Positions 24,698 to 32,358 of a stretch of 64,000 nucleotides of DNA are shown piece after piece (within the stretch, counting starts at the first letter, position 1; each line of letters starts with the position of its first letter). The notes below the pieces were generated by a model that was given only the letters and a program-made list of their open reading frames with translations, searched no databases and was not told the origin of the DNA. A program made the translations under genes and the position numbers. This DNA comes from Streptomyces rugosispiralis (lineage in GTDB: Bacteria > Actinomycetota > Actinomycetes > Streptomycetales > Streptomycetaceae): NCBI RefSeq assembly GCF_024505145.1, contig NZ_JANIAA010000012.1, forward strand, positions 124,001 to 188,000, given 5' to 3'.

Positions 24698-25152
24698 GAC
24701 GAGAACGGTAGGCGAAGCACGCGGCTCGTCCTGTCGGTGGGTGTGAGTTCGCTGATGAGACTTTGGACGCGGGTCTGGATTTCATCACGGATTGGCCGTA
24801 TCGCCGCAGCGCCCTGCCCAGCCGGATCATCGAGCTTCCAGTCCAGGTAGGTCTTGCCGGGGAAGTATGGGCAGGCGTCGCCGCAGCCCATGGTGATGAC
24901 CACGTCCGAGGCTTGCACGGCTTCGGCGGTCAGCACTTTCGGGACCTCCGCGGCGATGTCGATGCCGACTTCCGCCATGGCTTCCACCACGGCGGGGTTG
25001 ACGTGCTTGGCCGGTGCCGAACCGGCGGAGCGGACTTCGATGCGGTCGCCCGCGAGGTGGGTGAGGAAGGCGGCAGCCATCTGGGAGCGGCCCGCGTTGT
25101 GGACACAGACGAACAGCACGGACGGCTTCTCGGGGTTCTGGGGGTCAGGCAC
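24694..25152 (-). CDS. arsC: Arsenate reductase (LMW-phosphatase type)
   Basis: 152 residues from the GTG at 25152, with AGGAAGG 10 nt upstream; an ATG at 25179 is less likely. The P-loop FVCVHNAGRSQMAAA holds the CX5R catalytic motif, followed by AGSAPAKHVNP and the VITMGCGDACPYFPGK region with a second Cys pair. It reduces As(V) to As(III) for export by ACR3. Start overlaps the ACR3 stop by 8 bp. Confidence 0.9.
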   Translation of the reverse strand: MPDPQNPEKPSVLFVCVHNAGRSQMAAAFLTHLAGDRIEVRSAGSAPAKHVNPAVVEAMAEVGIDIAAEVPKVLTAEAVQASDVVITMGCGDACPYFPGKTYLDWKLDDPAGQGAAAIRPIRDEIQTRVQSLISELTPTDRTSRVLRLPFSS

Positions 25153-26269
25153 GGTCGGAACCTTCCTGGGCGGGCGCATGCTCGGCGGTCATGGCGTCGG
25201 GCTGAGGGAAGTAGCGGCGGGCGGCCAAGGCCACGTAGACGAGGCCGATCAATACGGGGACCTCGATGAGTGGGCCGACGACTCCGGCCAGGGCCTGCCC
25301 GGAAGTGGCGCCGAAGGTCGCGATGGCGACGGCGATGGCGAGTTCGAAGTTGTTGCCCGCAGCGGTGAACGCCAGCGTCGTTGTGCGCGGGTAGTCCAGG
25401 CCCACGGCCTTGCCCAGTGCCATGGACCCGGCCCACATCACGGCGAAGTACACCAGCAGCGGCACCGCGATACGGGCTACGTCCATCGGCTGTGAGGTGA
25501 TCGCGTCGCCCTGGAGGGCGAACAGGACGACGATCGTGAACAGCAGCCCGTACAGAGCGAACGGGCCGATGCGCGGGATGAGCTTGGTCTCATACCAGGC
25601 CCTGCCCTTGGCCCTCTCGCCGAGGCGCCGGGTGAGGAAGCCTGCCGCCAGGGGGATGCCGAGGAAGATCAGCACACTGCGGGCGATCTCCCACACGCTG
25701 ATATCGAGACCGGTCTGTTCCAGGCCGAGCCAGCCGGGCAGCACGGTGAGGTAGAACCAGCCGAGGGCGGAGAAGGCGATCACCTGGAAGACGGAGTTCA
25801 GGGCGACGAGGACGGCGGCCGCTTCGCGGTCACCGCAGGCCAGGTCGTTCCAGATGATGACCATGGCGATACAGCGGGCCAGGCCGACGATGATCAGGCC
25901 TGTCCGGTACTCCGGCAGGTCCGGCAGGAGCAGCCAGGCGAGCGCGAACATGAGCGCCGGGCCCAGGACCCAATTCAGCACGAGCGAGGGGACCAGCAGA
26001 CGCCGGTCCCGGGTGACCGTGTCCAGGCGGTCATAGCGGACCTTGGCCAGCACCGGATACATCATCACCAGCAGGCCCAGCGCGATGGGCAGCGAGACGC
26101 CGGTGACGGTCACCTTCGCCAGGGCATCACCGAGTCCCGGAACGATCCGACCCAGGCCGAGGCCGGCCGCCATGGCCAGCAGGATCCACACCGCAAGGAA
26201 GCGATCCACGAACGAGAGGCGCGCGGCAACCGGAGCGGCCGGGGACGCCGTCATGGGGTGGGCAGCCAT
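25145..26269 (-). CDS. ACR3-family arsenite efflux permease
   Basis: 374 residues from the ATG at 26269, overlapping the arsR stop by 1 nt, with GGAGAA upstream. About ten hydrophobic helices are visible. Family signatures include the Cys-containing LARCIAMVIIWNDLACGD helix (thiolate for arsenite) and FTAAGNNFELAIAVAIATFG with the conserved Glu. It exports As(III) across the membrane using the proton gradient. Confidence 0.93.
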   Translation of the reverse strand: MAAHPMTASPAAPVAARLSFVDRFLAVWILLAMAAGLGLGRIVPGLGDALAKVTVTGVSLPIALGLLVMMYPVLAKVRYDRLDTVTRDRRLLVPSLVLNWVLGPALMFALAWLLLPDLPEYRTGLIIVGLARCIAMVIIWNDLACGDREAAAVLVALNSVFQVIAFSALGWFYLTVLPGWLGLEQTGLDISVWEIARSVLIFLGIPLAAGFLTRRLGERAKGRAWYETKLIPRIGPFALYGLLFTIVVLFALQGDAITSQPMDVARIAVPLLVYFAVMWAGSMALGKAVGLDYPRTTTLAFTAAGNNFELAIAVAIATFGATSGQALAGVVGPLIEVPVLIGLVYVALAARRYFPQPDAMTAEHAPAQEGSDRA

Positions 26270-26670
26270 CAGGCGTTCTCCACCGTCCCGGCAGGCTCGG
26301 GCAGAGGCTGCCCGGCGGGACGGGTGAGGATTCCGGCAAGCCGGTCGGTCATCTCCGGCAGCAGCCAGTAGTAGACCCACGTCCCCCGACGCTCGCAGTC
26401 GATCAGCCCCGCCTGCCGCAGCAGCTTCAGGTGATGGGAGATCGTCGGCTGCGACAGATCGAAGGCAGGGGTCAGGTCGCAGACGCATACCTCGCCCCCG
26501 TCCCGGGAGGCGATCATCGACAGCAGCCGCAGCCGGATCGGATCGCCCAGCGCTTTGAACACCTTCGCCAGCTCGATGGACTGTGCCTCATCCAGGGGAG
26601 CGGTCAGCAGCCCTGGGCAGCAGCCATCGACGCCGTCTTGGCCGAGCACCGCAAGCTCTTGTTTCGACAT
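26269..26670 (-). CDS. arsR: ArsR-family arsenic-responsive repressor
   Basis: 133 residues. Winged helix at ~35-105: ALGDPIRLRLLSMIASRDGG, metal-sensing VCVCDL (CxC pair), then SQPTISHHLKLLRQAGLIDC. An extra N-terminal Cys pair (GCCPG) could complete the arsenite site. Divergent from arsI, with an AT-rich palindromic region between; it should repress both directions until arsenite binds. Confidence 0.92.
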   Translation of the reverse strand: MSKQELAVLGQDGVDGCCPGLLTAPLDEAQSIELAKVFKALGDPIRLRLLSMIASRDGGEVCVCDLTPAFDLSQPTISHHLKLLRQAGLIDCERRGTWVYYWLLPEMTDRLAGILTRPAGQPLPEPAGTVENA

Positions 26671-26750
26671 TCTTCTATGTTGACGTTCTTCGATTCAACA
26701 TGCAAGCTTGCATCGAAAAACATCGATGCAAACCGATGGGAGCCCTCGTC
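26671..26750. promoter_or_regulatory. arsR/arsI divergent control region
   Basis: 80 bp containing the perfect palindrome TGCAAGCTTGCA (26701-26712) and ATCGA half-sites on either side (TTCGATTCAA, GCATCGA, CATCGATGC). Likely ArsR operator overlapping both promoters. Confidence 0.65.
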
Positions 26751-27188
26751 ATGTCCCGCGTGCAGCTCGCCCTGAATGTGCCCGACCTCGAAGCCTCGGT
26801 GACGTTCTACTCCAAGCTTTTTGGCGTCGAGCCCGCCAAGCGCCGGCCCGGATACGCCAACTTCGCGATCACCGAGCCGCCGCTGAAGCTCGTCCTGATC
26901 GAAGGCGAGGCAGGCCAGGAGACCCGGCTGGACCACCTCGGCGTCGAGGTCACCTCCACCGACCAGGTAACCGCCGCCACCGACCGCCTCAAGGACGCCG
27001 GACTCGCCACCTTCGAGGAGAACGACACCTCCTGCTGCTACGCCCTCCAGGACAAGGTCTGGGTCCACGGCCCCGGCAAGGAGCCCTGGGAGGTCTACGT
27101 CGTCAAGGGTGACGCCGACCAGATGGGCAAGAGCGCGGCACTCGACACCGCCGACGCGTGCTGTGCGCACGAGTCCCTGTGCGGGTGA
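26751..27188 (+). CDS. arsI: ArsI/CadI-family dioxygenase (C-As lyase type)
   Basis: 145 residues from the ATG at 26751, GGGAG upstream. A single vicinal-oxygen-chelate domain: VQLALNVPDLEASVTFYSKL, metal ligands His in LDHLGVEV and Glu in EPWEVYVV, and the arsenic-binding Cys pair in ENDTSCCYAL that marks ArsI. ArsI cleaves the C-As bond of trivalent organoarsenicals. The extra C-terminal Cys residues (ADACCAHESLCG) are typical of the ArsI/CadI group. Divergent from arsR. Confidence 0.88.
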   Translation: MSRVQLALNVPDLEASVTFYSKLFGVEPAKRRPGYANFAITEPPLKLVLIEGEAGQETRLDHLGVEVTSTDQVTAATDRLKDAGLATFEENDTSCCYALQDKVWVHGPGKEPWEVYVVKGDADQMGKSAALDTADACCAHESLCG

Positions 27189-27206
27189 CGGGCCCGACCT
27201 GACCGT

Positions 27207-27226
27207 TGCGTCCAACGGATGCGTCC
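27207..27226. repeat. TGCGTCC pair near attR
   Basis: TGCGTCC at 27207 and 27220, ~110-120 bp inside the right att copy. Position and spacing match the arm-site pairs of the tRNA-Arg islands, so these could be integrase arm sites of the lost integrase. Confidence 0.3.
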
Positions 27227-27329
27227 GGATGACGCTGTGGACCCCTGGTGGGCCACGAAGTCCTAAGCAGGCACTGAAGGGGATCGATCCCGCAGGTCAG
27301 GGCGGTCTTCGCCATTGCGGCTACAGCCC

Positions 27330-27386
27330 TCTTGAAAACCGTCGTGGCAGCGATGTCACCGAGGGTTCAAATCCCTCAGCCTCCGC
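27330..27386 (+). repeat. attR of the tRNA-Ser island (57 bp)
   Basis: Exact copy of 11167-11223: the displaced chromosomal 3' end of tRNA-Ser without its 5' half. The former tRNA terminator follows at 27412. Confidence 0.92.
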
Positions 27387-27411
27387 GCAGGTCAGCGAAC
27401 TAGCTGTTCAG

Positions 27412-27443
27412 AAGGGGTGCCCCTGGTTCGCGGGGCACCCCTT
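27412..27443 (+). terminator. Original tRNA-Ser terminator, displaced
   Basis: AAGGGGTGCCCC / GGGGCACCCCTT, 12-bp stem with an 8-nt loop, 26 bp after the attR copy. Confidence 0.8.
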
Positions 27444-27464
27444 TCGCGGGTCGTGCTCCGGACG

Positions 27465-27758
27465 TCAGGAGATGGCGACGCTGGTGCCGAACTCGAAGAG
27501 GTTGGACTGGTTCGGACTGACCCGGCCGATCGCGAGCCCTTGGCAGTTCGGGAGGCCAAAGACCGTGGCGACCTGGTTGGTGTTGTTGGTCACGAACATG
27601 GGCCAGACGTTCGTCGTGTAGCAGCCGCTGGGGTTGGTGTGGATGGCCAGACCGACGGTCAGGGTGCCCTCGGCGGCCGCGGCCGATCCCGCCGGCGACA
27701 GGGCGAGGGACACCGCACCCATCACCGACGCCGCCGCCATAAGCCCGATACGACGCAT
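27465..27758 (-). CDS. Small secreted protein
   Basis: 97 residues from the ATG at 27758, with AGGAGG upstream. Signal peptide MRRIGLMAAASVMGAVSLAL then SPAGSAAAAEG. The mature ~70 residues contain two Cys (NPSGCYTTN and GLPNCQG), likely a disulfide, in a beta-rich sequence. No family recognised. First core gene right of the island. Confidence 0.75.
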   Translation of the reverse strand: MRRIGLMAAASVMGAVSLALSPAGSAAAAEGTLTVGLAIHTNPSGCYTTNVWPMFVTNNTNQVATVFGLPNCQGLAIGRVSPNQSNLFEFGTSVAIS

Positions 27759-27958
27759 CGTTGCCTCCTGCTCAGACACGATCCGGAGGAGACGCCGACC
27801 GCCCCTCCTCACCCCTTGCTAGCGGGTGTCGCTTGACGCGCACTCACGGCTCGGGTGAGCCGGGACCGTCTGTGGGCTGGTGCGGCGGGCCGTGGCCAGT
27901 GGTGCGGCACGATCAGCGTCGCGGGCGCGAGGCGTTCGTGACACCGTCTCTGGCCGCC

Positions 27959-28013
27959 GGACGGGCGCCGGACGGGCGCCGGACGGGTGCCGGACGGGTG
28001 CCGGACGGGCGCC
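27959..28013. repeat. Five tandem GGACGGGYGCC units
   Basis: 11-bp units: two with C, two with T, one with C at the variable position, followed by GC-rich palindromes to 28035. Intergenic. Confidence 0.9.
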
Positions 28014-28040
28014 GGGCCGGCGCCGGGGCGCCGGTAGTCC

Positions 28041-28493
28041 TCAAGTCGCCGGTTGAAGCTCGTTTTCGTCGGTCCTGCTGCTCTCGTGTGGCACGACGAC
28101 GATCTGGTACGCGTCCTCGTAGACGATCCTCCCCGGATCCGACGACCGGATCATCCGGCACTCGATGCCATGGGCGGCAAGGATCTCCAGGTAGCCGTCC
28201 ACCCGCTTGATCAGGTCCTGGGACGTGGATTTGAACCAGGCCGCCGCGCCGGGGTGGAGCTGGTGGTCGTAGACGTTCGGATCCACGGTCGAGGGGTCCG
28301 GATAGGCCGCGTTGTACCAGTCATTGTTGGCCCGTCGGAAGCGTTCCTGCTCAGGGCTCAGCTTTCCGCTTCGCGCCAGGCCGTTGACCAGGCCGAACAC
28401 CCCGGAGAATGAGCCGCGCTCGTTCCGGACCGGGCTCTGGAAGCGTACGTAAGAGGCTTCGTCAACGAGTTCCCTTGCTTCGTCGATCTGCAC
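28041..28493 (-). CDS. Hypothetical protein
   Basis: 150 residues from the GTG at 28493 (VQIDEARELVDEASYVRFQS). Mixed alpha/beta and soluble, with conserved-looking segments ERFRRANNDWYNAAYPDP and VDGYLEILAAHGIECRMIRS. No signal peptide, membrane helix or catalytic motif. Function unknown. Confidence 0.65.
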   Translation of the reverse strand: MQIDEARELVDEASYVRFQSPVRNERGSFSGVFGLVNGLARSGKLSPEQERFRRANNDWYNAAYPDPSTVDPNVYDHQLHPGAAAWFKSTSQDLIKRVDGYLEILAAHGIECRMIRSSDPGRIVYEDAYQIVVVPHESSRTDENELQPAT

Positions 28494-28663
28494 GGTGCGG
28501 ATGTTAGAGGCGGGGGACGGGGGACGGGGGCCGTCGTCCGTTCGGCGGGGCTGGTCGGTGGGCAGATCTGGCCGAAAAGCTGCGGGTGGGGTGTTGGTGC
28601 AGGTCAGGGCCGTGGGATCGGCTGTTTGGGGGGTCTGTGGTGGGCGGGAAGGCGGGAAGTGGG

Positions 28664-28683
28664 CTTTTAGTTGTAGCTAAAGG
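28664..28683. promoter_or_regulatory. Inverted repeat upstream of the small XRE gene
   Basis: CTTTTAGTTGTAGCTAAAGG has TTTAG / CTAAA arms around a 6-nt centre, ~70 bp before the start at 28751. Also AT-rich enough to serve as a promoter. Probable autoregulatory site. Confidence 0.5.
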
Positions 28684-28750
28684 TGGGAAGCTTGGACTGA
28701 GGGCGTTCGAAGCCCGAGGTCGGCATCATGCGCTAGGAGGTTGATGAAGC

Positions 28751-29080
28751 GTGCCGTGGAAGAGCAAAGGCGCGAAGGCGGAGGCTGCCGACCAGGCGGG
28801 GGCGCGGTTGGCACGTCAGGCCACTGTGGAGGTCGCCGGGTTGCTGGGGAAGCGTGGCATGAGCCGCACCGACCTCGCCCGGCTCATGGACGTCAGCCCG
28901 GGACGAGTCAGCCAAATCCTCTCCGGCGACGAGAATCTGACGCTGCGCAGCCTCGCTGCCGTGGCCGATGCGCTGGAGCTGGACATCAAGATCAGCTTTG
29001 TGGAGCCCAAGGAGGACGGGGCTCGGCGGCCGCGTGGGCTGGGCGATGGGTCCGATGCCGCCTTTGTCTACGCGCCCTGA
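28751..29080 (+). CDS. Small XRE-family DNA-binding protein
   Basis: 109 residues from the GTG at 28751; AGGAGG lies ~11 nt upstream. One helix-turn-helix (MSRTDLARLMDVSPGRVSQI, then LSGDENLTLRSLAAVADALE) in the middle and a short tail. The form resembles antitoxins of higBA/mqsRA-like pairs, but no toxin gene is adjacent on the same strand. Probably a stand-alone regulator. Confidence 0.75.
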   Translation: MPWKSKGAKAEAADQAGARLARQATVEVAGLLGKRGMSRTDLARLMDVSPGRVSQILSGDENLTLRSLAAVADALELDIKISFVEPKEDGARRPRGLGDGSDAAFVYAP

Positions 29081-29195
29081 AGGCATCGGGGTGCGTGGGG
29101 TGCGCGGGGCGTGTGGTGTGCGCGGGGCGTGCCCCTGACGGGCGTCGTCGCGGTGTGCGGTGTGCGACGGCGCTGCGTCGGGGATGCGAGCCACG

Positions 29196-29993
29196 TCAGG
29201 GGTGCGAGGCGCCCGTCGTGGCGAGGGGGCGGACCGCCAGGGCCTCGTCCCGCAGCCGCATGAGCTCGCGGTCGCCGCTCCGCTTCCCGGTCCGGTAGCC
29301 GAACTCCAGCATGCGTACGCACGCGTCCATGGCCATCGCCAGGGTCTGACGGCGGTCCTCCGCCTCCTCCCGGGTCGGGGCGTGCAGCTCCGGCGGGAAC
29401 TCCTGGACCTCGCGCTGGCGGCACTTCGCCTCGATGTCGGCCTCGACCTTGGCCGCGTCGTCCAGGAGCTGGTCCACCTCCTCGTACAAGGTGTTGATCG
29501 TCGTCCTGTCCTTCGTCGCAGGAGTGCAGCCGCGCAGGTGGAGGCGGGCCTCGAAGGCGAACAGGCGGAGCTGGGCCACGTTCTCGAAGTCCCTGACCAG
29601 GCGGTGGCAGTGGAGGTACATGTCGTGGACCAGCCGCCGCTCCAGTTCGCTCAGCAGCACCGCGATGCCCAGCGTGATCACGGCCACGAAGGGCGGCGTC
29701 GACTGCTGGTTCTGCTGCTGGCGGACGCGAGGCGCCAGGGCCCCGCCCGCGGCGGCAGCGGCCACGGCGGGTGGCACATCGGCCGCGTGCGGCAGTAGCA
29801 GGACGATGGTGAGCAGCGCCGCCGCGCAGGTGCAGGCGATGATTCCGCAGCACAGCGACGCGGACCTTACGGTCCCCAGCAGGCGTCCCTTGTCGGCGAA
29901 ACGATGGACCAACGAGATCCAGGTGACCAGCGCGCAGACGCCTATGGGTAACGCCGCGTCCGCGAACCACCCCTGTGCGTAGAACTCGTGCAA
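29196..29993 (-). CDS. Membrane protein with soluble C-terminus, unknown function
   Basis: 265 residues. Hydrophobic segments at ~12-30 (PIGVCALVTWISLVH), ~42-68 (ASLCCGIIACTCAAALLTIV) and ~103-115 (VAVITLGIAVLLS), then a ~150-residue acidic, helical cytoplasmic domain (YEEVDQLLDDAAKVEADIEA). No known family recognised. Confidence 0.65.
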   Translation of the reverse strand: MHEFYAQGWFADAALPIGVCALVTWISLVHRFADKGRLLGTVRSASLCCGIIACTCAAALLTIVLLLPHAADVPPAVAAAAAGGALAPRVRQQQNQQSTPPFVAVITLGIAVLLSELERRLVHDMYLHCHRLVRDFENVAQLRLFAFEARLHLRGCTPATKDRTTINTLYEEVDQLLDDAAKVEADIEAKCRQREVQEFPPELHAPTREEAEDRRQTLAMAMDACVRMLEFGYRTGKRSGDRELMRLRDEALAVRPLATTGASHP

Positions 29994-30099
29994 TGCTCCC
30001 CCCTGGTCGCGCCTCGGTGCCGGTGCGCCGGAGGCGGTCGGCCGGTCACCGGGCGCGGGTCACGGAGCAACCGGTCACGGAGGACGGTGCCGAAGCACC

Positions 30100-30149
30100 G
30101 GTCACGGGGCACCGGTCACGGGGCACCGATCACGGGGCACCGATCACAG
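30100..30149. repeat. Tandem GGTCACGGGGCACC units
   Basis: Three and a half copies of a 14-bp unit (GG or GA at the first positions), with decayed copies before it from ~30030. The 29994-30465 gap has no gene I can support. Confidence 0.85.
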
Positions 30150-30465
30150 GGAGAGCGGGAATCCCTTCACTGTCCGCCCCGGGGGGGCGGAAGCACCGGC
30201 GAGTGGGCGTGGTTCCTGCGCCGTTCGGTCCCCGCGCCGCCTGGTTCCTACGCGTTTCGGTCCCTGCGCCTTCCGGTTGCTGCGCTTTCCGGTTCCTGTA
30301 CGGAGCGCCTCGTCGCGTGGTCACGATAGTGCTCATCGTTCCTGTAGCGCACGGCTCACCGTCCGTGTACCGCTGGATCGCGCCGCCTCCTGCGACCTGC
30401 GGTACGTCTGCCGCCGCCGCTCCGTCCATCCCGCCCAGGGGGCATACCGGGCATCAGGTCAGGTG

Positions 30466-31644
30466 TCAGGCGCACGCGTCCGGGGGCTGGAGGTGGCGGG
30501 CGGCGCTGCGGGCCGCGGAGGCGACGGTGGCGCGGGCCTCACGCGCGGGCAGGCCGGTGTCGAGCGCGGCCTCGATCAGGGCGGGGGCCAACTCCGGCCC
30601 CGCGCCCGTCTCGTAGGCGCGGCAGGCGGCCCAGAACAGCCGGTCGTTGCGCTGCCCCTCCCGTGAGGCGCGGACGAACCGTACGAGCCCCTCCAGGGCC
30701 GCCGGATGCGGCTCCGGGAACAGCGGGCCGGGGCGGTACGAGCGGGGCGGGGCCGGGCGCGGCGGCGCGAGCAGGCGCAACAGGGCGGTCGGTACGGGGG
30801 CCGGGGCCCACGCGGGGGAGCCGGGCGCGAGGCGATAGCCGCCGTGTGAGGCGTAGGAGCCGGGGCCGACCAGGTAGCCGCCCAGTCCACGGATGTCGAT
30901 GCCGGGGGCCAGACGGCCGGCGGAGTTCGGGACGGCGAGGCCGGGTGGGCCGCACAGCCACAGATGGCGGCCGCCGCTCGGGGTGAGCACGGTGACCGTA
31001 CGGGGGATGGCGAACGCGTGCTCGCGGGCCAGCCGGGCGAGGGCGGCCAGACCGTCCGTGCGCTCCTTACGGCTTGCATCGGGACTCTCGGCCGCCCCGG
31101 CCCGCTCGGCCGTCCCGGGCCTTTCGGTCGCCCCGGCCCGCTCGGCCGTTCCGGACTCCGCCTCGGACCTCTCGGCTCGCTCGGCCGTTCCGGACTCCGC
31201 CCCTGCCCTCTTGGTCGCCCCGGCCCGCTCGGCCCGCTCGGCCCGCTCGGTCTTCCCCGTCCCTCCGGCCCGAGCGTCCGTATCGCCCGCTCCCCCGGAT
31301 CCCTGGGGCCCGCCGGGCGCTCCCGGACTACCGGGCCGCACGCCCCTGACATCGAGGTCGATGCCGATGAGGTGGTACGGCGCGCATCCGCAGGCGATGC
31401 CGTAGCCGGTGGCCCAGGGGGCGGCGGCGAACAGGGCGCGGATCGCGTCCGGCTCCGCCGATGCGTCATGGACTCCGTGGCCCAGCCGCCCGCATTCGCC
31501 ATGGCACGGCAGCGGCGCGGGGTCGTGGTGGTGAGGGGAGCGCACGGCGGGCAGCTTCGCGCGGGTCAGCGGGATCACGCGGAAACCGTGGGCCGCGGCG
31601 GTCAGGGCGTGGGCAAGAGCATGGGCGAGTGCGGGATTCGCCAT
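30466..31644 (-). CDS. Bifunctional DNA primase/polymerase domain protein (Prim-Pol)
   Basis: 392 residues from the ATG at 31644; MGA at 31653 is an alternative. N-terminus AAAHGFRVIPLTRAKLPAVR, then a Cys/His-containing loop and GYGIACGCAPYHLIGIDLDV, whose DxD (GIDLD) is the acidic motif expected of the Prim-Pol fold. RTVTVLTPSGGRHLWLCGPP and GIDIRGLGGYLVGPGS are also family hallmarks. Residues ~118-200 are a low-complexity insertion of AERAGATER-type units. No helicase domain or phage genes adjoin it, so its cellular role is open. Confidence 0.85.
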   Translation of the reverse strand: MANPALAHALAHALTAAAHGFRVIPLTRAKLPAVRSPHHHDPAPLPCHGECGRLGHGVHDASAEPDAIRALFAAAPWATGYGIACGCAPYHLIGIDLDVRGVRPGSPGAPGGPQGSGGAGDTDARAGGTGKTERAERAERAGATKRAGAESGTAERAERSEAESGTAERAGATERPGTAERAGAAESPDASRKERTDGLAALARLAREHAFAIPRTVTVLTPSGGRHLWLCGPPGLAVPNSAGRLAPGIDIRGLGGYLVGPGSYASHGGYRLAPGSPAWAPAPVPTALLRLLAPPRPAPPRSYRPGPLFPEPHPAALEGLVRFVRASREGQRNDRLFWAACRAYETGAGPELAPALIEAALDTGLPAREARATVASAARSAARHLQPPDACA

Positions 31645-32289
31645 GGCACCCATCTTCGGACAAGTGTTCGGTAATGGGAAGAGGGGCTGGCAAGTCGCCG
31701 AGGATGGCCGAAATTATGCGGAACGGAGTCTCTCGTAAGGCCCGCCCCGTGGCCGGATGCCGCGTCGTGCCGGGCGTACCGGTGCGACGTGGGGAGTGGG
31801 GGTGCATGGGGTGTTTAAAACAGGTTCATCATGCTTGCGTGGTAATTCCAGCGGCCCGCGCGCATCGTCCGGGAATCGGTGGGCAACCCTGCTTCCGCGA
31901 CCCTTTTGAGCCTCGGGGGGCGCGGGAGTCGGAAGTCGGATCGGAGGAATCGAGATGGCGGATACCCGGACGGGCCCCGGCCGCACCTACGCCGCGTCAC
32001 CGTTCTCCGCGGTCGGAGTGGGGCGCGGTTCCTGGGAGCTGACCCGCTCGCACGGGGGCAGGTCGCCGCCATCGTGGGGGCCCGCGAGCGCCCGTAAGGG
32101 AAGCGCGGGATGCGCGGGAAGCGCAGGGAACGCAGGGAGCGCAGAAGCAGCGCGATGTCCGAACGATCTGAGTGAGCCGTGGTGATTCATTGAGCGAAAC
32201 GGGACGGGTGAGGTCGTGCGGTCGCGCGGTGGCGTGTCAACGCCACCGCGCGATCGTGCATGAAGCCGTGCTTCAGTGTTCGTTCGTTC
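31645..32289. other. Intergenic region with one hairpin and one doubtful small ORF
   Basis: A perfect 13-bp hairpin TCGCGCGGTGGCG / CGCCACCGCGCGA sits at 32222-32253. A 76-codon ORF from the ATG at 31955 has a very good RBS (GGAGGAATCGAG) but a biased, repetitive C-terminus (SAGCAGSAGNAGSAEAA); I do not call it a gene. CCGTAAGG occurs at 32092. Confidence 0.45.
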
Positions 32290-32324
32290 TTGACAGCGTC
32301 GATTTATCTGACGGATAGTCAGAT
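32290..32324 (+). promoter_or_regulatory. Promoter with operator over the -10 of the ChsH-like operon
   Basis: TTGACA (32290-32295), a 17-nt spacer and GGATAG (32313-32318). The 7-bp inverted repeat ATCTGAC-N5-GTCAGAT (32306-32324) is centred on the -10. This looks like a TetR-type repressor site; no regulator gene is adjacent. Confidence 0.7.
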
Positions 32325-32358
32325 TGCTTTCTACGGCAGACATGCGGCAGGGGAAGCG

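Larger units (their letters stand above)
11167..27386. mobile_element. AICE-like genomic island in tRNA-Ser(UGA), decayed
   Basis: Identical 57-bp repeats covering the 3' part of the tRNA bound 16,163 bp. The original tRNA terminator is displaced beyond the right repeat. Inside are pSAM2-type functions (KorSA-like GntR repressor, Pif-like GntR-Nudix protein, XRE repressor, short coupled genes) but no integrase, excisionase, replication or FtsK-type transfer gene. Cargo is a DUF4365 module, a methyltransferase/DUF262/HEPN operon and an arsenic operon. The element should be unable to excise unaided. Confidence 0.88.

Noticed and set aside
27959..30149. Possible CRISPR arrays from regular repeats (27959, 30100 and similar)
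   Set aside because: Units are contiguous with no unique spacers and no cas genes; these are minisatellites.
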